Notes: generated by a model not told the origin, from the sequence alone. 64,000 bases of DNA from an uncultured Anaerolineae bacterium (GCA_903854805.1 CAINXK010000073.1:25517-89516); one strand, 5' to 3'. Positions 1 to 10,016 are shown, numbered from the stretch's first letter. Program-made: numbers and translations.

Positions 1-813
1 GGGAGCAACTACAGGCGCTACTATGTCTATTATCTTTCTGAAGGTTTAAGAATTTACGCACTCCTGACAATTCCGAATGGGGTTGTACCGCATGGGGGCT
101 TTCCTGCGATTGTCTTTAACCATGGGTACATCCCACCCAATGAATATCGTACTACTGAACGATATATAGCCTACGTTGACCGGTTGGCCCGTTCCGGATA
201 CGTCATTTTCCGGATTGATTATCGCGGGCACGATAAATCGGAAGGCCTGGCAAGTGGTGCCTATGGCAATCCAGGTTACACCATCGATGTTTTAAATGCC
301 ATCGCCTCCATCAAATCCTTTCCAGACGTAAACCCCGATAAAATTGGTATGTGGGGACATTCGATGGGTGGATTTTTGACTCTGCGGGCCATGGTGATTT
401 CTAAAGATATCAAGGTAGGCGTAATCTGGGCAGGAGTCGTGGCTTCGTACCCGGAATTGATCTATAACTGGAAGCGGACTGGTTCTTTCACTCCATCTCC
501 CAGTTCGAGCGGCTCAGGTTGGAGAAGTGGCTGGATTGATGAATATGGAACACCGGAACAAAACCCTGATTTCTGGGCATCAGTCTCAGCAAATAATTAC
601 ATTAACGAACTATCCGGTCCAATTCAACTACATCACGGAACCGCTGATGAAGATGTACCGCTGGAATTCTCCATCAGGCTGGCAGAACAGATTCGCGCAG
701 CAGGTGGTGAGACCGATTTATTCACCTACGACAAGGATAACCACAATATTGCTGCAAATTTCAACCTGGCCATGACCCGAACCATCCAATTCTATGATCA
801 CTACCTGAAATAA
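1..813 (+). CDS. alpha/beta hydrolase, prolyl-oligopeptidase/dienelactone-hydrolase type (5' partial)
   Basis: The reading frame is open from the first base, so the true start lies outside the window; 270 residues are visible. The nucleophile elbow GHSMGG places the catalytic serine at visible residue 121. A GTADED segment (Asp 216 or 218) and DNHN (His 248) complete a plausible Ser-Asp-His triad in the order expected of the S9/DLH-like alpha/beta hydrolase fold. An HG motif near residue 41 fits the oxyanion-hole region. The substrate cannot be read from the sequence; secreted peptidases and esterases of this class both fit, and any signal peptide would be upstream of the window. The gene ends about 220 bases before tRNA-Leu. 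Confidence 0.85.
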   Translation, partial: GSNYRRYYVYYLSEGLRIYALLTIPNGVVPHGGFPAIVFNHGYIPPNEYRTTERYIAYVDRLARSGYVIFRIDYRGHDKSEGLASGAYGNPGYTIDVLNAIASIKSFPDVNPDKIGMWGHSMGGFLTLRAMVISKDIKVGVIWAGVVASYPELIYNWKRTGSFTPSPSSSGSGWRSGWIDEYGTPEQNPDFWASVSANNYINELSGPIQLHHGTADEDVPLEFSIRLAEQIRAAGGETDLFTYDKDNHNIAANFNLAMTRTIQFYDHYLK

Positions 814-983
814 AACCAATCCAGACCATCCCGTCGGATCGAAACAAGTCCCAATAAAGCTTTTTTTTTTAAAATACTTTTAGCCTTTTCTCGTACAGTT
901 TCGCAATTCGCGGCTTATTTGCTAAAATTACCGTATCAAAGTCATCAATTATCCAATTTTTTGAGAGTTGCCCAAAGTAGTGA

Positions 984-1012
984 TTTACCAAAACCGTAAC
1001 ATAGCGTATAAT
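984..1012 (+). promoter_or_regulatory. sigma70-type promoter of tRNA-Leu/tig
   Basis: TTTACC and a perfect TATAAT are separated by 17 bases. The predicted start near 1019 lies about 17 bases before the tRNA, so this probably drives tRNA-Leu and possibly the following trigger factor gene. Confidence 0.7.
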
Positions 1013-1035
1013 TTCCCCGCTTAACCCGCAGCTCC

Positions 1036-1117
1036 GGGGACATGCTGGAATTGGCAGACAGGCATGACTTAGGATCATGTGCCGCGAGGCGTGAGGGTTC
1101 AAGTCCCTCTGTCCCCA
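1036..1117 (+). tRNA. tRNA-Leu (anticodon TAG)
   Basis: A class II tRNA of 82 bases. The acceptor arms GGGGACA and TGTCCCC pair. The anticodon stem CATGA/TCATG holds the loop CTTAGGA with anticodon TAG. There is a long variable arm, and the T arm GAGGG-TTCAAGT-CCCTC is canonical. The discriminator is A and CCA is not encoded. It lies 35 bases before the trigger factor gene and probably shares its promoter. Confidence 0.95.
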
Positions 1118-1152
1118 CTCACGCTGACATATTTTAAGGAAGGATTACCAAG

Positions 1153-2661
1153 TTGAAAATTGAAACCCACCCACGCGATGATCACCAAGTCACAATGATC
1201 GTCGAGCTAGAAGCCGAAAAACTGGAAGGCGCCCGCCGTCGCGCAGCGCGCCGGATAGCAGAGAAAGTTAAAATCTCTGGGTTCCGTCCTGGCAAAGCTC
1301 CATTTGATGTTGTTCGCCGCCTTTATGGGGATGCAGCCATCAATGAGGAAGCAGTTGAAATCCTGGTTGATGAAGTTTATCCGGAAGCATTAAAGGAAGC
1401 CAAGATTGACCCGGCTGCTGCTGGTCAACTGGAAAACATCGAAAGTCTCGAACCGCCAAAATTTATTTTCACAGTACCGCTCAAGCCCAGTGTCGAGCTT
1501 GGCGATTATCAGGCTGTCCGACTCGCTTATGAATTTTCAGCACCCAGCGATGAAAAATTGGAAGAAGAGATCACAAATCTTCGCCGCATGTATGCCAAAA
1601 CTGAAAGTGTAGACCGCACGGTTCAGGATGGTGATTATGTCTTGCTGGATGTGGTCGGTCGCAAGGCAAAAGCCGCGGATGACGAAGTAGCGTTGATCGA
1701 ACGCAATGGTTTTGCTCTCGTTGCCCGCACTGAAGAAAAAGAAACTGAGTGGCCCTTTGTTGGATTTGCTTCCAAGTTAATCGGGATCAATCCGGGTGAA
1801 AGCAAGGAGTTTTCTCACAAGTACCCCAAAGACTTTTCAGAAGAATCGCTTGCCGGACAGAACGTCAAATTCAAAATCACCATCAAGACGGTTCGCAGTG
1901 TCACTATGCCGGAACTGAATGATGATTTTGCCAAGATGGTTGGTATCGGCCAAACAGTCGATGAATTACATCAGCGCATGCGTGAAAACATCGAAACCGA
2001 AGCGCGTAACACATATGAAGATGAATATTTCGAAAAAGTCTTTGATTTGATCAAGGCTGGTGCAACCATTAAATACCCGCCCCAGGTTCTTGACCATGAG
2101 ATTGAACATGTGCTCGAAGATGTGGAACGCCGTCTGAAAAGCCAGGGCGTTGAAAACATGGAAGCCTACTTCAAGATGATCGATTCAAACAGAGAGAAAT
2201 TCATCGAAGAACAGGCTCGCCCAACATCCGTCAAACGCCTTGAACGTGGCTTGGTTATGGACGAACTGGCTCGCGCTGAAAAAATTGAAATTGACAACGA
2301 ATCTCTTGAAGCAGAATTCAACAATGCTTGGGCTACCCTGGCCACATCCGACGAAGATTTTGCAAAACGAACCAAGAACGGCACCAAGGCCTCTCGAGAA
2401 ATCGTGGATGCCGTGGCAATGGACTCAGCCAACCGCTTGCTGACCCGCCGCGTACTGGACCGCGTTAAAGAGATTGCCGCCAGTACCGGAGAACCGGAAC
2501 CAGTTGCAAAACCGGCACCGAAAAAATCAAAAAAAGCTGCCGCTCCCGCTCCAGAAGCTGCCCCCGAGGCTTCAAGCGATACTCCAGTTGAGGTTGAACC
2601 TGCTCAGATTGCTGCAGATGTGACCCCGAAGAAGAGAACGACCAAAAAGAAAACCGAATAA
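1153..2661 (+). CDS. tig: trigger factor (ribosome-associated chaperone, peptidyl-prolyl isomerase)
   Basis: Trigger factor binds ribosomal protein L23 at the exit tunnel and shields nascent chains. The N-terminal ribosome-binding signature GFRPGK is at residues 43-48. It is followed by an FKBP-like isomerase region (about 155-255) and a long helical C-terminal chaperone region. The start is TTG at 1153, supported by an AAGGAAGGA Shine-Dalgarno just upstream. At 502 residues it exceeds the usual 430-450 because of a tail (about 455-502) rich in Lys, Ala, Pro and Glu that looks disordered. No clp genes follow, unlike the common tig-clpP-clpX order. A strong terminator ends the unit. Confidence 0.95.
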   Translation: MKIETHPRDDHQVTMIVELEAEKLEGARRRAARRIAEKVKISGFRPGKAPFDVVRRLYGDAAINEEAVEILVDEVYPEALKEAKIDPAAAGQLENIESLEPPKFIFTVPLKPSVELGDYQAVRLAYEFSAPSDEKLEEEITNLRRMYAKTESVDRTVQDGDYVLLDVVGRKAKAADDEVALIERNGFALVARTEEKETEWPFVGFASKLIGINPGESKEFSHKYPKDFSEESLAGQNVKFKITIKTVRSVTMPELNDDFAKMVGIGQTVDELHQRMRENIETEARNTYEDEYFEKVFDLIKAGATIKYPPQVLDHEIEHVLEDVERRLKSQGVENMEAYFKMIDSNREKFIEEQARPTSVKRLERGLVMDELARAEKIEIDNESLEAEFNNAWATLATSDEDFAKRTKNGTKASREIVDAVAMDSANRLLTRRVLDRVKEIAASTGEPEPVAKPAPKKSKKAAAPAPEAAPEASSDTPVEVEPAQIAADVTPKKRTTKKKTE

Positions 2662-2663
2662 CT

Positions 2664-2700
2664 AAAATGGGACAGGCCAATAACCTGTCCCATTTTTTTT
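2664..2700 (+). terminator. Rho-independent terminator after tig
   Basis: ATGGGACAGG and CCTGTCCCAT form a perfect 10-bp stem with a 7-base loop, followed by a T run. It begins three bases after the tig stop codon. Confidence 0.93.
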
Positions 2701-2743
2701 GCCACATCGAACAAAGAATTCACAATACATTCCACCGGCTTTG

Positions 2744-4024
2744 CTATATTTTTACATGCGTAACCAGGTATTCCAGGTAACGAGACTTCACAAGCTGGCA
2801 TGCCATGACCTGCTTTACGGGGGGAAGACGTAAGATAACTCCAAAAACCGCCGCCAGAGCGCGGTGATTCCACAAAACACGGTTATCAAATATTAGGTTT
2901 TGCAAATCCCCACGCTCGATTGCCATCATAACACTGCGATGAACAGAATTTAAGGGTGTGATCACGCGCTGTGACCTTGAAGATAGGCTCAGTCCATTTC
3001 GCGTACATGTTCTTACACAAACACCACAACCCAGGCAAATTTCAGCATTCAATTTTGCTTTCTTCATTTTAGAGTTATGTGGATCATTTTGAGAAACCAG
3101 GCTCATCGCTTCTACCGGACAGACGTTGACACATTTACCACAACCATTGCAAGATCCATCATCCACAACTGGCAAAAAATTCGATGTCTGTACAGGATGC
3201 AATAACCCAAACTTTCGTGCCGCGATCATCGCCTCACAACAACATCCACAACAATTACAGATAAAGTTTACATTTTCGCGAACATTCTCGCCAAATTGAA
3301 TCAAGTTCTGATCATAAGCTTGTTGAAGTAAATCCATGCCTTCGCTTGCATCAATCAACCGCGCATACCCATGACGAGTAAGGGCCTGCGCTGAACTATT
3401 AAAAGTCATGCATATATCCAATGGCGCAGCACAGTTTTTTTCAACATGCATCATCTTATGGCGGCAATAACAAACCCCAATTCCCCGATGAGTAGCTGAA
3501 CGAATGACCTCACTCGCACGGTCGAAATCCAAAACATGGAGTGCATTATCCATAGTAAGCACAGGCTCATGCACAAATACCCGTCCAAGTTGCGTTTCGC
3601 CATTTCCAAATAATTCCTTTATAAAATCTTCTTCAACGTTCATGTATTGATAAAAAAGCTCACCCAATAGCTTCTGGTCAATATCTCCCCTCATTCGCAT
3701 CAATGAAAATTCAAAAAAACCGGCCATTGGCGGTGGAAGCGTATAAGTGATCTCGCCTTCCCACTCGACATCAACCAGAATCGCGCGACCTGCCAATTCG
3801 TCAAGAACTTTTCGGGTTTCCGTAATAGATAATTGCCAGATCCTGCTCGCCGATTCTGCGCGAAATGGTTTAATCGGCAGCATTGCCACAAGCTGGGCTT
3901 CACGCTCGCTGAAAAGTATATTTAATATTTTATACAAAGATTCAGATGGTGGCGCACCTTGAGGAAAACGATTCAACCGATCAACCAACTCAGTGTACCC
4001 GGATTTCAATGATTGATGCGACAT
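2744..4024 (-). CDS. winged-helix / 4Fe-4S dicluster ferredoxin protein
   Basis: A 426-residue cytoplasmic iron-sulfur protein. The first ~100 residues look like a helical/winged-helix module with no cysteines. The middle has a CYC pair (185, 187) with further Cys at about 198 and 205. A dense cluster ICNCCGCCC follows at 256-263. Then come two bacterial ferredoxin motifs, C292-C295-C298-C302 with Pro after the last Cys, and C330-C333-C336-C340. ATG at 4024 is preferred over TTG at 4042 because AGGAGTG lies directly upstream of it. The layout suggests an electron-transfer or redox-sensing protein; partner and substrate are unknown. It is monocistronic, convergent with tig. Confidence 0.75.
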   Translation of the reverse strand: MSHQSLKSGYTELVDRLNRFPQGAPPSESLYKILNILFSEREAQLVAMLPIKPFRAESASRIWQLSITETRKVLDELAGRAILVDVEWEGEITYTLPPPMAGFFEFSLMRMRGDIDQKLLGELFYQYMNVEEDFIKELFGNGETQLGRVFVHEPVLTMDNALHVLDFDRASEVIRSATHRGIGVCYCRHKMMHVEKNCAAPLDICMTFNSSAQALTRHGYARLIDASEGMDLLQQAYDQNLIQFGENVRENVNFICNCCGCCCEAMIAARKFGLLHPVQTSNFLPVVDDGSCNGCGKCVNVCPVEAMSLVSQNDPHNSKMKKAKLNAEICLGCGVCVRTCTRNGLSLSSRSQRVITPLNSVHRSVMMAIERGDLQNLIFDNRVLWNHRALAAVFGVILRLPPVKQVMACQLVKSRYLEYLVTHVKI

Positions 4025-4450
4025 AGCACACACTCCTGGCAAAGAATCTTATTGGAATCAATATACAGAATATTCAGCCGCGATGCAACATGCATACATC
4101 ACCTTTGTATATGATTAAAATAATATTTTTTAACCGCATTTTTTTTGCCCCTCGGCAAGGTGCAACTGGAAATTTATCGAGGCAACCATCCTTCATATCT
4201 CTTCGGAAGATGCATTCCCAGGTAGAAACCTATTTATTAAATCTGAAGTACAGGGCATGCAGAGTGCAACTCCCACCTTAAAACGAATTTATCCGCTTCC
4301 GAATCGGATTTCACTTTTAGTCTGCAACCGTGGTTCTCGATTTGATTCCACCAGAAACCAGATCATAAGCCATGCTTCATGCTCAGCACATAGACGATGC
4401 CGGATTCATCCCGAATAAATATTTGGATCAAACCAGGCTTGGTATATTCA
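4025..4450. other. gene-free stretch between ferredoxin and sirtuin genes
   Basis: About 425 bases, AT-rich. It holds the promoter side of the ferredoxin gene and the 3' side of the sirtuin gene. A 63-codon plus-strand reading frame here has no Shine-Dalgarno and no recognisable motif. No hairpin terminator or repeat was seen. Confidence 0.5.
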
Positions 4451-5191
4451 TTAAACGCCCCATAACATTTGAACAATTGCTGGTAGCACTTCGCCTGACT
4501 TACCAGCCAAAATATAATCCACTTTGTGAGTTTGCGGCGTGGAATCAATGTTCAGCTGCACAACCACAGCATTCCTGTTTTTTGCTGCGGCAGCCAACGA
4601 TGCAGCCGGCTGGACTATTCCAGAAGTCCCAATTGAAAAAAATACCCCACAACTACGAGCTGCGGTAACTGCCATTTCAAGCGCCTGTCTCGGTAAAGAT
4701 TCTCCAAACCAGACTACATTTGGTCGTAATAAACCACCGCAGGATGGACATTCAGGCACCCCATCCTGGATTTCATTCCATTGGCTGGTTATCTTCTCGC
4801 ACCTGGAACATCTAACTTCACGAATATTTCCGTGCAACTCAATGACATCAAAACTCCCGGCAGTTTGATGTAATCCATCGACATTTTGGGTAATGAGGGT
4901 TAAAAATGGAAATCTTCGAGCCATTTCTGCAAGCGCATAATGTCCTGGATTTGGAGCAACTTCTTTGATTTTTTCCCGCCGCATTGCGTACCAATCCCAA
5001 ACTAACTTCGGGTTATTCGCAAAAGCTTCTGGCGTCGCCAAATCTTCGGGACGGTATTGTGCCCACAAACCAGCCTGCGCATCGCGAAATGTCCGCAAAC
5101 CAGATTCTTGAGACACGCCTGCCCCAGTTAAAACGGCGACCCGTTCCGATGCTCTCAAAATATTGACCAACTCATCTGGAATGATTGCCAT
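4451..5191 (-). CDS. cobB: NAD-dependent protein deacylase, Sir2 family (CobB-like)
   Basis: Sirtuins remove acyl groups from lysines using NAD. The Rossmann motif GAGVSQESGLRTFR is at about residues 23-36 and TQNVDGLH at 101-108. Catalytic His is 120 in ELHGN. A structural zinc is expected at Cys 128, 131, 148 and 151. Tyr 68 and Arg 71 (YAMR) match the Y-x-x-R signature of class III sirtuins, which favour succinyl or malonyl lysine, so desuccinylase activity is likely in addition to deacetylation (inference). Length 246 is typical. A clear AAGGAG lies before the ATG. The gene is alone between two gaps. Confidence 0.93.
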   Translation of the reverse strand: MAIIPDELVNILRASERVAVLTGAGVSQESGLRTFRDAQAGLWAQYRPEDLATPEAFANNPKLVWDWYAMRREKIKEVAPNPGHYALAEMARRFPFLTLITQNVDGLHQTAGSFDVIELHGNIREVRCSRCEKITSQWNEIQDGVPECPSCGGLLRPNVVWFGESLPRQALEMAVTAARSCGVFFSIGTSGIVQPAASLAAAAKNRNAVVVQLNIDSTPQTHKVDYILAGKSGEVLPAIVQMLWGV

Positions 5192-5468
5192 AAAACTCCT
5201 TTATGATATTCTAGGAATTAAAAACCATCCGGGAAATTTGGGGCTTCGGTGCGATCCGGGTTTTTTAATCAACCACACATCAGCACACCCAGTTGCTCAA
5301 TATAATTTATTAAAAACACCAATCAGTAGCGATCATAAGAGGAGTGAACTTTCAGCATTCATATGATGCCGCATTTAACCTTCCAAAAATCTCAGTAGAC
5401 GGTCAAGTGTGCACTAGAAACGTATTTTTTAGCGAGTTCCAGGAAAAACGGCTAGAACTTGATTCAAA

Positions 5469-6116
5469 CTATTCGGTAAACCGCGAATCGGATTCTTCGT
5501 CATCTGTCTGACTCTCACGTAAAATGCGCCGGCTTAAAAATACCAGGAAAATTACAAACACAATTGTGGCCGCCAAAACCAAGTATTCGACCCCTTGTTC
5601 AATCCGCCGAATAGCCTCGGTAGCGTAAAAACCGATCAGAACCAGGGCACCTGTCCAGATTATTTCCCCTCCAAATACGGCTGGAAACCATCGCCGCCAG
5701 GGCACTTTTACCAACCCTGCAGCAATAAGGGATGGAATCATCAGGCTCATTGATAGCTTAGCAAAAAATAAAACCTTGACTGCATGTTTACGAATATTAT
5801 TTTGCAATCGTTCCATGTGTCCACGATCAAGCCCCAGGCGCTGTCCAAAATGAAAAATCCACTCAAGTTTTCCTATATACCCAAGAAAGTACCAGAGCGT
5901 ATCAGCGGTCAGATTACCGAGAGAAGCCGCCAGAAAGACTGGCACAGGTCGCATAGCGCCTGCAGAAGCGGCTGCAGCTCCAAGTAGGGTCGCAAAAGGA
6001 CCTTCGACTGCCACAAACACAGCCAGTACTAAATATGACCAAGATCCCCATTCTGAAATTTGGCCATTCGTCCAAAGCGCATTTACATTCTTTAGTGGTT
6101 CAAGCCAGGCATTCAC
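5469..6116 (-). CDS. DedA family membrane protein
   Basis: A 215-residue integral membrane protein with about five hydrophobic segments. The segment near residues 35-75 (VEGPFATLLGAAAASAG ... GNLTADTLWYFLGY) is characteristic of DedA/SNARE-associated proteins, with the conserved Glu-Gly-Pro. DedA proteins are implicated in undecaprenyl phosphate or phospholipid flipping and proton-dependent homeostasis; the exact substrate here is not readable. It sits downstream of the ABC exporter pair on the same strand but about 200 bases away, so co-transcription is uncertain. Confidence 0.85.
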   Translation of the reverse strand: MNAWLEPLKNVNALWTNGQISEWGSWSYLVLAVFVAVEGPFATLLGAAAASAGAMRPVPVFLAASLGNLTADTLWYFLGYIGKLEWIFHFGQRLGLDRGHMERLQNNIRKHAVKVLFFAKLSMSLMIPSLIAAGLVKVPWRRWFPAVFGGEIIWTGALVLIGFYATEAIRRIEQGVEYLVLAATIVFVIFLVFLSRRILRESQTDDEESDSRFTE

Positions 6117-6322
6117 AAGGATATATTTCCTCTTTTTCCCTCTTCACTGTCAAGGCAAAAAAGGTCCTACCAAGGATTAGAGACTCTGTTTCGCCCAGAA
6201 AATTTGAGAACAACTCGCGACGATTGGGCAATAACCCAAGAGTTTTAAAAAATAAAAAAACTTTGGGGCAACGCTGAAATTGCATCCGACATTCACCTTG
6301 TGCTTTCAGCATCAACTTGTGG

Positions 6323-8131
6323 TCATTGTCCATCCAAACCTGGTGGACGGTAATCCAAGGATTGATGCCGGAAATAAGTGTTGTATAACTCAGCATAGTG
6401 ACCACTCTGTGCTAACAGTCCTTCATGGTTACCCTGTTCAATGATCGCACCTTCGCGCATTACAACAATCCTGTCGGCAGCCTTGACCGTCGATAAACGA
6501 TGCGCAATCAGAATACTGGTGGAATTTGCCAGAATGAGGTTTAACGCCTGCTGGATTTGCCATTCGGTAAACGGATCAATACTTGCGGTGGCCTCATCCA
6601 AAATAAAAATGGCAGGTTTCTGAACAAGTACCCGCATGAGCGCCACGAGTTGTCTCTGGCCCATCGAAAGCCTCGCACCTCGCTCGCCTACTTCCGTCTC
6701 AAGACCATTTGGAAGAGTTTCCAACCATTCGCCATCGCCAATCTTCGAGGCCATTGCTCTAATATCAGCTTCCAGTGCTTCAGGTACTGCGTACCTGATA
6801 TTATCTGCAACAGTCCCAGAAAACAGAAATGGTGCTTGTGAGACAATCCCTAACTTGCGCCGGTACTGGGTCAGGTCCAGGGTACGAATATCCTGGCCAT
6901 CAATCGATAGCTCGCCATCCTGAAATTCGTAAAACCGGGCAATTAGCTTGGCAATCGATGATTTTCCCGCACCGGTATGTCCAACAAGGGCCAAATTCTC
7001 CCCAGGGCGAATGTGCAAGCTAAATTCGCGCAGAATAGGCTCATTATCCTTGTAACGGAAATTCAAACGCTCAAACTTGATTTCCCCTTTGAGTACAGGC
7101 ACATCCCTTTTGACCAGTTGTACCACATTGGGATCAGCATCAATCAGCGCAAAAGCGCGTTCGGCTGCCGATAGCCCGCTTTGAATTTGCGCCCAAAACG
7201 ATGTTAGATTTAAGATTGGAAACATGAAATAATCGAGTGAATTGATAAACAAATACCAAGCACCAACTGTCACAATTCCCAATGCCGCACTCCACCCACC
7301 CGCATATACAAGTATTCCGACAAAAATACCACTGGTGGCATTCAATACAGGGAAAACCAAAGAGAGCACAAATCCACGCCGCACATTCACCTTGTAGGCC
7401 TGCTTGTTGGCAGAGTCAAAGCTCTCAAAAATACTATGTTCTTGCCGGAAGTTCTTGGCAACTGCGATCCCACTGACAGTTTCCTTAATGGTTGCATTAA
7501 CATCCGCCATGGCCTGCATTCCATGTTTTGTAACGATACGCGCCAGGTTCCGGAAACCCATCGCAATGGCGAATACCACCGGCATGAAAGCCAGCATAAC
7601 CAGGAACAAACGCCATTCGGTGCTTACCAGAACGAAACCCAGGATAAATGTCTGAACAAGTTGAGAAGCAACATCAGTAACAATGACTACAAGCTGGCCA
7701 AAATCATTCGTATCGCTTGTGATCCGGCTGACAATTCGGCCAGATGAAAACTGATCGTAGAATGAAAGATCATGATCAGCCGCTGCTGCGAAGGCCTTTG
7801 TACGCAGACCGAGTACTACATCACCCACTGCCCGAACTGTCAGGCTGCGCCTCAACCAGTTCAGACCCCAGTTTAAAAAGGCAATTACCGTCATGACTAT
7901 GCCTACCAGGCCAATCGCTTGCGGAGTGGGCTGACTCTTGAGTAAATCCATGATGCGGCTCACAATTACCGGCAGAGCGGCACCCAGAGCAGCCATAATA
8001 CCCACCAGCCCCACAATGGCGGTCATACGGCTCTTTTGGGTTGAAAAATAACTAACCATTCGCCGCACCAGGTCGCGGTCAGTATATTGTCGATCGTATT
8101 TTTCGTTATTTAATCCAGCAAAGAAACCCAT
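6323..8131 (-). CDS. ABC exporter half-transporter, consensus ATPase site (membrane + ATPase fusion)
   Basis: A 602-residue type I exporter subunit. The transmembrane domain occupies about residues 35-325 and the nucleotide-binding domain 350-590. Walker A GHTGAGKS is at 384-391, the signature is LSMGQ, and Walker B ends in LDEATASID with the catalytic Glu intact. It follows the 587-residue ABC gene (8253-10016) by about 120 bases on the same strand. That neighbour has Asp in place of the catalytic Glu, so the two look like the halves of a heterodimeric exporter. Substrates of such pairs (lipids, peptides, drugs) cannot be told from sequence. Confidence 0.92.
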   Translation of the reverse strand: MGFFAGLNNEKYDRQYTDRDLVRRMVSYFSTQKSRMTAIVGLVGIMAALGAALPVIVSRIMDLLKSQPTPQAIGLVGIVMTVIAFLNWGLNWLRRSLTVRAVGDVVLGLRTKAFAAAADHDLSFYDQFSSGRIVSRITSDTNDFGQLVVIVTDVASQLVQTFILGFVLVSTEWRLFLVMLAFMPVVFAIAMGFRNLARIVTKHGMQAMADVNATIKETVSGIAVAKNFRQEHSIFESFDSANKQAYKVNVRRGFVLSLVFPVLNATSGIFVGILVYAGGWSAALGIVTVGAWYLFINSLDYFMFPILNLTSFWAQIQSGLSAAERAFALIDADPNVVQLVKRDVPVLKGEIKFERLNFRYKDNEPILREFSLHIRPGENLALVGHTGAGKSSIAKLIARFYEFQDGELSIDGQDIRTLDLTQYRRKLGIVSQAPFLFSGTVADNIRYAVPEALEADIRAMASKIGDGEWLETLPNGLETEVGERGARLSMGQRQLVALMRVLVQKPAIFILDEATASIDPFTEWQIQQALNLILANSTSILIAHRLSTVKAADRIVVMREGAIIEQGNHEGLLAQSGHYAELYNTYFRHQSLDYRPPGLDGQ

Positions 8132-8252
8132 TGATTGTTATCCGCTTATCTAATAAAGAGAAAATTATATATCCTGACATAGGGCGGTCGATGTAATTTT
8201 ATTGACCAACCAAAATCTACGTAAATCAGATCCCAAGTGAAGCGAAAATTGC

Positions 8253-10016
8253 TTACTCACGAAAGATACGACCATAGGCATCGGATGTTTTCATTAATTC
8301 ATCGTGAGTACCCATGGCAGCCACCCTGCCTTTGCGGATCACAATTATCAAGTCAGCCCAGCGGATCTGGCTCAGTCGATGGGTGATGAGCAATGTGGTC
8401 CGCCCTTTAGCTGCAGCAGAGATAGCATGCTGAATCTTATCTTCTGTGGCGGAATCAATCGCACTCGTTGAATCATCCAGTATGAGAATACGGGGATCAG
8501 TCAGAAAAGCCCGCGCTAATGCCAGTCGTTGGCGCTGACCACCTGAGAGGGTCACACCACGTTCGCCAATGACTGTTGCATATCCGCTTTCGAATGTCTG
8601 AATAAAATCGTGCGCCTGTGCAGCAATTGCGGCTGCTTCAACAATTTCCTGAGTCACGCCGGGTTTTCCAAAAGCAATATTATCGCTAATGGAACGCGAA
8701 AACAGGAAAATATCCTGTTCAATGGTCGAAATTTGCGAACGCAGTGAAGCCAGATTCCAATCTCTGACATCTATTCCATCCACCAGGACTTTTCCACCCT
8801 GAAGATCATAGGTACGGTTTACCAACCTGACCAATGATGTTTTTCCAGAACCTGTTTGTCCTACAATGGCAACAGTTTGCCCGGACTTGACTTTGAAAGA
8901 AACCTTATCAAGGATAGGATCGCCCGAATCTGGATAGGAAAAAGTCACATCTTGAAACTCAATTTCGCCTTTCATTTCGCCGCTATAGCCTGTGGCATTT
9001 TGGTCAAGGTCATTTTCGCGGTTCATCAATTCCAGGATGCGGCGCGCACCAGATAACCCCATAGAAACCTGGGTATAAGCCCATGTAGAGGTAAACGTGG
9101 GAAAATCAAGCATTCGCAGTAGACCAAAATAACCAATCACCTGCCCGGTGTTCAAGAGCCCCTGGCGAAACAAAAACAAAGCGTGTGTCAACCCGGCAGC
9201 GATTGCAATTCCATATAACAAGAAGGCAATAAACCTGGCTTCTGTATCACCCTGGCGAATGAAGGCATCCCGAACTCTTTTCGCGTTCAGGACAAAACGC
9301 TCCACTTCGGAATTTTCCTGGGCTGCACCCTTCACTGTTTCCACCCCGTCAAGTGACTCAGAAAGATGCGAATTCATGTCGCCGAATGATGCGCGTACCT
9401 CATCGGAGATGGGCTCCAGATTTTTCAGATAGCGAGCCAACGCTAAAAAATAAACGATGGCAAATAACAGCGGTGTGATCATCAAGCTGGGATGGTAAGT
9501 AGGCGCTGCAACTATCGGCATCACCAAGAAAAAAGCCGAACCGATAACAAGGTTAATACCAGGGCTAAACATCAAGTTAACTTCACGAACATCATTTGTG
9601 GCGCGCGCCATTGTATCGCCAACCGGTTGCAGGTTATGGAACGTCATACTTTTTCCAAGCAGGGATATATACATCTCGTCCCGGATTTCACGTTCGAGCC
9701 GCTGCCCAAGCAGTTCTGCGCCAAAGTTACGCCCAAGCTGCAAAATACCACGAAAAATTTGAGTACCACCGATGATAAGAGCCAAAGGCAGCAGTACACT
9801 CGTATCCGGTTTCGCCTTCAACATAGCATTGAATGCGTCACCAACCAATAAAGGCACTGCTGCAGCAAGGGCTGCATTACCAAAAGCCCCAACGATAAGT
9901 ACAATAATGATGCCCCAATGCTGCGTAGCATGCGATGTGATCCAACGAACAGCATTTGTTCGGTTAAAAGCTGGGCGGTTAATAGTGAATTCGGCCGGTG
10001 AAGATAAACTTGTCAT
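8253..10016 (-). CDS. ABC exporter half-transporter with degenerate catalytic Glu
   Basis: A 587-residue exporter subunit. The transmembrane region is about residues 35-320 and the nucleotide-binding domain about 345-580. Walker A is GQTGSGKT, the signature is LSGGQRQR, and Walker B is ILILDDSTSAID, with Asp where the catalytic Glu is expected. In heterodimeric exporters of the BmrCD or TM287/288 kind one subunit carries such a substitution, so this is probably the degenerate-site partner of the downstream 602-residue protein. It is the first gene of the pair; the ATG is preceded by a modest Shine-Dalgarno. Confidence 0.92.
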   Translation of the reverse strand: MTSLSSPAEFTINRPAFNRTNAVRWITSHATQHWGIIIVLIVGAFGNAALAAAVPLLVGDAFNAMLKAKPDTSVLLPLALIIGGTQIFRGILQLGRNFGAELLGQRLEREIRDEMYISLLGKSMTFHNLQPVGDTMARATNDVREVNLMFSPGINLVIGSAFFLVMPIVAAPTYHPSLMITPLLFAIVYFLALARYLKNLEPISDEVRASFGDMNSHLSESLDGVETVKGAAQENSEVERFVLNAKRVRDAFIRQGDTEARFIAFLLYGIAIAAGLTHALFLFRQGLLNTGQVIGYFGLLRMLDFPTFTSTWAYTQVSMGLSGARRILELMNRENDLDQNATGYSGEMKGEIEFQDVTFSYPDSGDPILDKVSFKVKSGQTVAIVGQTGSGKTSLVRLVNRTYDLQGGKVLVDGIDVRDWNLASLRSQISTIEQDIFLFSRSISDNIAFGKPGVTQEIVEAAAIAAQAHDFIQTFESGYATVIGERGVTLSGGQRQRLALARAFLTDPRILILDDSTSAIDSATEDKIQHAISAAAKGRTTLLITHRLSQIRWADLIIVIRKGRVAAMGTHDELMKTSDAYGRIFRE

